This document shows, in pieces, positions 6,609-10,935 of a stretch of 10,935 nucleotides of DNA (position 1 is its first letter; the number at the start of each line of letters is the position of its first letter). Below the pieces are notes generated by a model. It worked only from the letters and a program-made list of their open reading frames with translations, ran no database searches and was not told the origin of the DNA. The position numbers and the translations under genes are program-made. Source of the stretch: an uncultured Collinsella sp. GTDB lineage: Bacteria; Actinomycetota; Coriobacteriia; Coriobacteriales; Coriobacteriaceae. The DNA lies in NCBI GenBank assembly GCA_905204635.1, contig CAJLAN010000037.1:1-10935 (forward strand). Direction: 5' to 3'.

Positions 6609-7952
6609 ATGAGCGAACCCCTGCGCACCGTGAACGTCGGTCTGATCGGTCTGGGAACCGTCGGCGGCGGCGTGGCCCGTCTGATCAAGAGCCACCACGA
6701 TGAGTACCTGGCAGCCTACGGCATCGACCTTAAGCTGACCCGCGCCTGCGCGCTTGCCTGGGAGCAGGCCGAAGCAGCCGGCATTGAGCGCGAGGCCTTT
6801 ACGAGCGACTGGCACGACGTCGTCACCGACCCCGCCGTCGATATCGTCGTCGAGCTCATCGGCGGCGAGCACCCCGCGACCGAAATCTTCACCACCGCCT
6901 TCGAGAACGGCAAGCACGTCGTCTCTGCCAACAAGGCCCTGCTGGGCCGTCACGTCGAGACGCTTGCCGAGAAGGCGCGCGCGTGCGGCGTACAGATTAA
7001 GTGCGAGGCCAGCTGCGGCGGCGGCATCCCCATCGTGAGCACGCTCGAGCACGACCTGGTGGGCAACAAGATCCTGACCATCGCCGGTATCCTTAACGGC
7101 ACCACCAACTACATCCTGTCGCGCATGGACGCCGAGGGCGCCGATTACGCTGACGTGCTCGCCGACGCCCAGGCAAAGGGCTATGCCGAGGCCGACCCGT
7201 CCGCCGACGTCGACGGCTTCGACGCCGCCAGCAAGACGGCAATCCTCGCTTCCATCGGCTTTGGCACCCGCGTGACCACCGACGATGTCTACCAGCAGGG
7301 TATCCGTACCATCGGCGCCGAGGACATTGCCCAGGCCCGCGAGCTCGGCTACACCATCAAGCTGCTGGGCATCGCACGCAACACCGCCGCCGGCGTCGAC
7401 GTCCGCGTGCATCCCACGCTGATCCCCGCCGACCACATGCTTGCCAAGGTCAACGGCGCCATGAACGCTGTCTACGTGGTAGGCGACGCCGTGGGCGAGA
7501 CCATGTTCTACGGCGCTGGCGCAGGCTCCTTCCCCACCGCGAGCGCCGTCGTGGGCGATATCCTGTCGCTCTCCGAGCAGATCAGCCGCGGCGTGGCTCC
7601 GCTGCCCGAGATTGAGCCCTATGGTCACAACCTCGCCTTTAAGCCTATGGACGAGCTCCAGACCAAGTACTATGTGCGCCTGAAGGTCGCCGACCGCGTG
7701 GGCGCCCTGTCCGAGACGGTCGACATCTTTGCCAAGCACAACATCTCGATCTCGCTCATCAACCAGGTCGAGGATGGCAAGTCGGGCGTCAGCGATGCCT
7801 GCTCGGTCATCTTCCTGACGCACCGCGCGCTCGAGAAGGACGTCCAGGCTGCCGCCGCCGAACTTGCCAGCGTCGACTGTGTGGCCGAGGTCGCCAACGT
7901 CCTGCGCATCGAGGACGTTGAGGCTTGGACCGAAGGCGTCATGGCCAACTAG
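6609..7952 (+). CDS. hom: Homoserine dehydrogenase with ACT domain
   Basis: This enzyme reduces aspartate-4-semialdehyde to homoserine with NAD(P)H in the cytoplasm, the common step towards threonine, methionine and, via threonine, isoleucine. The 447-aa protein has the Rossmann nucleotide motif GLGTVGGGV (14-22), SANKALL with Lys109, EASCGGGIP (133-141) and GILNGTTNYIL (160-170). The catalytic region DPSADVDGFDAASKTAILA (196-214) has an Asp205/Lys209 pair matching the conserved catalytic Asp/Lys of the family. A C-terminal ACT domain (about 354-430, beginning YYVRLKVADRVGALSE) is expected to bind an amino acid, classically threonine, for feedback inhibition. It is a monofunctional enzyme with no aspartokinase part. 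The ATG at 6609 has AAGGAG 6 nt upstream. The gene is divergent from livJ2 and followed at once by a strong terminator, so it appears to be a single-gene transcript. Confidence 0.96.
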   Translation: MSEPLRTVNVGLIGLGTVGGGVARLIKSHHDEYLAAYGIDLKLTRACALAWEQAEAAGIEREAFTSDWHDVVTDPAVDIVVELIGGEHPATEIFTTAFENGKHVVSANKALLGRHVETLAEKARACGVQIKCEASCGGGIPIVSTLEHDLVGNKILTIAGILNGTTNYILSRMDAEGADYADVLADAQAKGYAEADPSADVDGFDAASKTAILASIGFGTRVTTDDVYQQGIRTIGAEDIAQARELGYTIKLLGIARNTAAGVDVRVHPTLIPADHMLAKVNGAMNAVYVVGDAVGETMFYGAGAGSFPTASAVVGDILSLSEQISRGVAPLPEIEPYGHNLAFKPMDELQTKYYVRLKVADRVGALSETVDIFAKHNISISLINQVEDGKSGVSDACSVIFLTHRALEKDVQAAAAELASVDCVAEVANVLRIEDVEAWTEGVMAN

Positions 7953-7987
7953 TCCACTACTTCGAACCTCAACGAAGCTCAACGCAA

Positions 7988-8026
7988 AAGGCGCGCTGCC
8001 TGCATCGACCACAGGCAGCGCGCCTT
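7988..8026 (+). terminator. Bidirectional terminator between hom and the antiporter gene
   Basis: A perfect 15-bp stem (7988-8002 with 8012-8026) has a 9-nt loop. It starts 36 nt after the hom stop and is followed by a T-rich CTTCTGTTTG. Read on the minus strand the stem ends in CCTTTTG, so it can also stop transcripts of the convergent antiporter gene. Confidence 0.92.
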
Positions 8027-8040
8027 CTTCTGTTTGCAGG

Positions 8041-8209
8041 GGAAGCTGCGTCCCGGTATTTCAGCTCAGAACGGGGCGAAGCTTCCCTCAGGGCCTTTTT
8101 CGGAAACTATGTCCCATTCTGGGCGCGGATTCTGGGACGTGCTTTCCGCAACGGGCCTCTCGCGGAAAGCACGTCCCACTCTGGACGCCAATTCCGGGAC
8201 GCATTTTCC
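8041..8209. repeat. Three tandem palindromic units of about 46 bp, period 61-62 bp
   Basis: The units lie at 8041-8086, 8102-8147 and 8164-8209, all 46 bp. Each begins GGAA, has GTCCC at its positions 10-14 and ends TTCC, with GGGAC (GGGGC in the first) as the mirror of GTCCC. Each unit is thus an imperfect dyad. Units 2 and 3 match at about 35 of 46 positions, and the linkers (15 and 16 nt) share GGGCCT. The right arm of unit 2 (8133-8149) is the exact 17-bp reverse complement of the left arm of unit 3 (8162-8178), forming a large stem over a 12-nt loop. The block fills the convergent gap and holds no gene. It resembles REP/BIME-like elements, but the family is not identified. Confidence 0.8.
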
Positions 8210-8222
8210 GCGGCGGCGTTGG

Positions 8223-9785
8223 CTACCTGCCGTCGTCGTCCTCGGCTTCTTCTCTTGCATAGAGCTCCAGCATGCGGCGGCGGTATTCGCGCACGGCGAG
8301 CTTGGCGCGCTCCAGGCGGCGACGCTCGCGCGGAGTCAGCTCGGACGGGTCAATCTCATCACCATAGGTCTTATCGGCAAGAAGATGCGCCGCGTCCACA
8401 ATACGGGCATCGATGTGGCCGCTCGCTGCCTCGACGGAAAGACGCTCGGCAATCGTATCGAGCGTAGGCAGGCCCTCGAATACGCGACCATGGCCATGCG
8501 ATGTCAGCAGCTCGTGCTCGCGTGCGAGCAGGCTTGCCAAATCGTGATGAGCGCGCAGGATGTCGAGCGCATCGGATGGATGCTCGGCAACTTCTGCCAC
8601 GGCGGCAACCGGCGCGGCGTCGACCACGCGGTAGAAGAGCTGCGCGAGCAATGGCATCAAGAACACCGTGATGGCACCAGCGGCAACCATGACCGACGCA
8701 ATATCTTGCGACAGCGCGCCCGCGTTGACGGCCACACTCGTCACGGCAACGATGATCGGCAGGGCCGTGGTGCAGTACAGGGCCACGGTAATGCGGCCAT
8801 ACGCCGAAACGTCACGTGTCGCGGGACAAATGCCCATAGAGATGAGAATGGGCACGGCACGAATAATCAGCAACGCCACGATAAAACCCGCGAGCAGACC
8901 CGGGCGCGACGCCACGGCCGTCAGGTCAATCTTTGCGCCCGACACGGTAAAGAACACCGGAATCAAAAAGCCATAGGCCAGGCCATCGAGCTTGGTCTCG
9001 AGCGTATGGTTGCCCTCGGGGATGATATAGCGCAGGACAAAGCCAGCGGCAAAAGAGCCCAACACGATGTCGAGGTCAAAGATGGCGGAAAATGCCACGA
9101 GTGTGACCAGGATGAGCACCGTCAGGCGCACGAACGTCTGCGACGTCGTGTCGGCCCGTTCCTCGACAAACGCAAAGAAGCGGCTGCCGACGCGCTTGGA
9201 GCGGCTCGGAACCACGGCCAACAGCACACAGACCAGTGCAAACAAGCCAAGGATCACGAGCGTCTGGATACCAGTACGAGCGGAGAGCAGCACCGACATG
9301 GCGAGCACGGGACCGAGCTCTCCCCACGTGCCATAGGCAAGGATGGAGTCGCCCACGCGCGTGTCGGTCAGCGAACGCTCACGCATGATGGGCACGAGCG
9401 TGCCGAGCGCCGTCGAAGTGAGCGCCAGCGTCACGGCGATACCGTCGAAATGGCTGACCGAGAACCACGGGGTAAAGCGCACGGCAAGCCAGGCGATACC
9501 AAACGTGACGACCCACGTCGCCAAGCCGTAGCGCCCCTCGACGCCCGTGATGCTCTTGGGGTCGATCTCAAAGCCGGCAAGCAGGAACAAAAAGGCCAGG
9601 CCCAGCTCGGACACAAGTGAGACCTCAGCATCTACATGGATGACGCCGAGCATATGGGGTCCCAGCACCGCGCCGAGCACGAGCAAAAAGACCGTCTCGG
9701 GAACGGGTTTTCCGGGAATCGCCGAGGCGATAAAAGGACTCGCAAAGGCCACGAGTGCGATGATGGCGAGCGAAACGAATGCCAT
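8223..9785 (-). CDS. Cation/proton antiporter, CPA2-like (Na+/H+ exchanger family)
   Basis: This is an inner-membrane transporter of the Na+/H+ exchanger superfamily, expected to swap a monovalent cation (Na+ or K+) for protons in pH or ion balance. The 520-aa protein has 11-13 hydrophobic segments over residues 1-387, including PETVFLLVLGAVLGPHMLG (29-47), FLFLLAGFEIDPK (66-77, a common CPA2 signature region) and LIPVFFTVSGAKID (274-287). The membrane region where many antiporters have an Asp pair reads WGELGP (154-159), leaving Glu156 as the acidic candidate. The C-terminal 130 residues are soluble, Ala/Glu/Arg-rich and end in a likely helical RRRLERAK...DDDGR tail. There is no TrkA-N or USP domain that I can recognise. 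The start at 9785 has AAAGG 6 nt upstream. The gene is convergent with hom and divergent from purL. The transported ion is unknown. Confidence 0.88.
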   Translation of the reverse strand: MAFVSLAIIALVAFASPFIASAIPGKPVPETVFLLVLGAVLGPHMLGVIHVDAEVSLVSELGLAFLFLLAGFEIDPKSITGVEGRYGLATWVVTFGIAWLAVRFTPWFSVSHFDGIAVTLALTSTALGTLVPIMRERSLTDTRVGDSILAYGTWGELGPVLAMSVLLSARTGIQTLVILGLFALVCVLLAVVPSRSKRVGSRFFAFVEERADTTSQTFVRLTVLILVTLVAFSAIFDLDIVLGSFAAGFVLRYIIPEGNHTLETKLDGLAYGFLIPVFFTVSGAKIDLTAVASRPGLLAGFIVALLIIRAVPILISMGICPATRDVSAYGRITVALYCTTALPIIVAVTSVAVNAGALSQDIASVMVAAGAITVFLMPLLAQLFYRVVDAAPVAAVAEVAEHPSDALDILRAHHDLASLLAREHELLTSHGHGRVFEGLPTLDTIAERLSVEAASGHIDARIVDAAHLLADKTYGDEIDPSELTPRERRRLERAKLAVREYRRRMLELYAREEAEDDDGR

Positions 9786-9854
9786 GTGATGCCTTTCTCT
9801 TGTTTGCGCTTCACTGTAGCACCCTCGCCGTCCTCAACGCGCCGCGAGCTGTCG

Positions 9855-9860
9855 TATCAT
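9855..9860 (+). promoter_or_regulatory. Candidate -10 element in the antiporter-purL divergent spacer
   Basis: TATCAT (5/6 to consensus) on the plus strand would start transcription near 9867, about 100 nt before purL. The overlapping minus-strand TATGAT (9856-9861, also 5/6) could serve the antiporter gene. Neither has a good -35 hexamer. The rest of the 184-bp spacer (9786-9969) shows no gene, no known riboswitch and no strong hairpin. Confidence 0.3.
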
Positions 9861-9969
9861 AGTGAGGTTTACAAACATGTGGCTCAAGGCGACCGCAGGG
9901 CAGACCCCGCAAACCGACCGCTGCCGCATACCGTACCGTACGCCCAACCGATCAGGAAGGCAGGAACCA

Positions 9970-10935
9970 ATGGTCTCTCGTATCTACGTGGAGAAGAAAC
10001 CCGGGTTCGACGTCGAGGCTCAGCAGCTCAAGGGCGAGCTGACCGAGATTCTCGGCATCAAGGGCATCGAGGCCCTGAGGATCATCAACCGCTACGACGT
10101 CGAGGGCATCGACGAGGAGCTTTTCCGCTCCTGCGTGCCGACCGTCTTTAGCGAGCCCCAGGTCGATGTGACCTATGACGAGCTCCCCGCAAGCGATGGC
10201 GCCGTCTTTGCCGTCGAATTCCTGCCTGGCCAGTTCGACCAGCGCGCCGACTCCGCCAGCGAGTGCGTGCAGCTCATCAGCCAGGGCGAGCGCCCTGCCG
10301 TGCGTTCTGCCAAGGTCTATATGATCTCGGGCGCCCTGGACGAGGCCGCCATCGAGGCCATCAAGCACTACGTGGTGAACCCCGTCGAGGCGCGCATCGC
10401 CTCGCTCGACCTGCCCGAGACGCTGTACATGGAGACACCCGAGCCCCAACCCGTCGAGGTGCTCGACGGCTTCCGCGAGCTCGACGAGGCCGGCCTTGCC
10501 GCCTTTATCGCCGATCGCGGCCTTGCCATGGACGAGGCGGACATTGCCTTCTGCCAGCAGTACTTCCGCGATGAGGATCGCGACCCCACCATCACCGAGA
10601 TCCGCGTGATCGACACCTATTGGTCCGACCACTGCCGCCACACCACCTTCGGCACCGTGCTCGATGACGTGGAAATCGCCGACGCCAACGTGCAGGCCGC
10701 CTTCGACCGCTACCTGGAGCTGCGCCACGAGCTCGGCCGCGACGCCAAGCCCGTCTGCCTCATGGACATGGGCACCATCGGCGCTAAGTACCTCAAGAAG
10801 ACCGGCGTCATGACCGATGTCGATGAGTCCGAGGAGATCAACGCCTGCACCGTCAAGGTAAAGGTCGATGTCGATGGCGAGGACCAGGACTGGCTGTTCC
10901 TCTTTAAGAACGAGACCCATAACCACCCGACCGAG
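9970..10935 (+). CDS. purL: Phosphoribosylformylglycinamidine synthase, large single-chain type (5' part)
   Basis: This enzyme converts FGAR to FGAM using glutamine and ATP, the fourth step of purine synthesis, in the cytoplasm. The window holds the first 322 codons in an open frame that runs off the edge without a stop, so most of the protein is missing here. An N-terminal PurS-like region (about 1-150) is followed by a linker and the start of the AIRS-like domain. The diagnostic DTYWSDHCRHTTF (215-227) contains the His/Cys/Arg core found in large PurL proteins, and ETHNHPTE (315-322) is the conserved ATP/metal-site segment. The DTYWSDHCRHTTF form points to the long clade of about 1,200-1,300 aa with a fused glutaminase domain, which would lie beyond the window. 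The ATG at 9970 has AAGG 9 nt upstream and a second AGGAA closer in. No purine regulator site was recognised. Confidence 0.94.
   Translation, partial: MVSRIYVEKKPGFDVEAQQLKGELTEILGIKGIEALRIINRYDVEGIDEELFRSCVPTVFSEPQVDVTYDELPASDGAVFAVEFLPGQFDQRADSASECVQLISQGERPAVRSAKVYMISGALDEAAIEAIKHYVVNPVEARIASLDLPETLYMETPEPQPVEVLDGFRELDEAGLAAFIADRGLAMDEADIAFCQQYFRDEDRDPTITEIRVIDTYWSDHCRHTTFGTVLDDVEIADANVQAAFDRYLELRHELGRDAKPVCLMDMGTIGAKYLKKTGVMTDVDESEEINACTVKVKVDVDGEDQDWLFLFKNETHNHPTE

Noticed and set aside
6603..8012. Minus-strand open frame (469 codons) opposite hom
   Set aside because: It covers almost exactly the hom gene in antisense and even crosses its terminator stem. The protein shows no motif, while hom has every family motif.
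8041..8209. CRISPR array
   Set aside because: The units are diverged and palindromic throughout and the linkers resemble each other. There are no identical repeats with unique spacers, and no cas gene is present.
8034..9620. Plus-strand open frame (528 codons) opposite the antiporter gene
   Set aside because: It starts inside the palindromic array and has a His/Arg/Gln-rich antisense composition. The opposite strand has a clear membrane protein.
9952..10926. Minus-strand open frame (324 codons) opposite purL
   Set aside because: The plus strand carries conserved PurL motifs in an uninterrupted frame, so the minus-strand frame is its shadow.

Overview
The window reads as ordinary chromosome from a fairly GC-rich, gut-type bacterium. 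I infer an actinomycete of class Coriobacteriia, Collinsella-like, from the codon use, the Tat-type lipoprotein signals on the binding proteins and the style of the liv and purL proteins. This is an inference from recall, not a database match.

Positions 12-6357, on the minus strand and transcribed right to left, hold a complete branched-chain (or related) amino-acid ABC importer of the LIV/HAAT family. The order is substrate-binding lipoprotein 2 (5191-6357), substrate-binding lipoprotein 1 (3733-4920), permease livH, permease livM, ATPase livG, ATPase livF, then a 16-bp-stem terminator (12-48). livH to livF are tightly packed (a 9-nt gap, an 11-nt overlap and a TAAATG junction) and look translationally coupled. 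Each binding-protein gene is followed by a longer spacer. The 139-bp spacer before livH carries two stable hairpins, and the 270-bp spacer before livJ1 carries an AT-rich promoter-like stretch.

Positions 6609-7952, on the plus strand and divergent from the transporter, encode homoserine dehydrogenase with a C-terminal ACT domain. This is the branch enzyme towards threonine, methionine and isoleucine. Its 251-bp divergent spacer contains a tandem 9-bp repeat. One 10-mer from it recurs in front of livJ1, which hints at shared control of amino-acid uptake and synthesis.

Positions 7988-8222 are the convergent gap between hom and the next gene. It holds a strong bidirectional terminator and then three diverged, palindromic units of about 46 bp at a period of 61-62 bp (8041-8209). 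This is the most unusual non-coding structure in the window.

Positions 8223-9785, on the minus strand, encode a CPA2-type cation/proton antiporter with a non-standard cytoplasmic C-terminus. After a 184-bp divergent spacer, positions 9970-10935 on the plus strand are the 5' part of a large single-chain purL (FGAM synthase), which runs off the window in frame. I saw no rRNA, tRNA, CRISPR array, insertion sequence, phage gene or defence system. The window is mainly core metabolism and transport.
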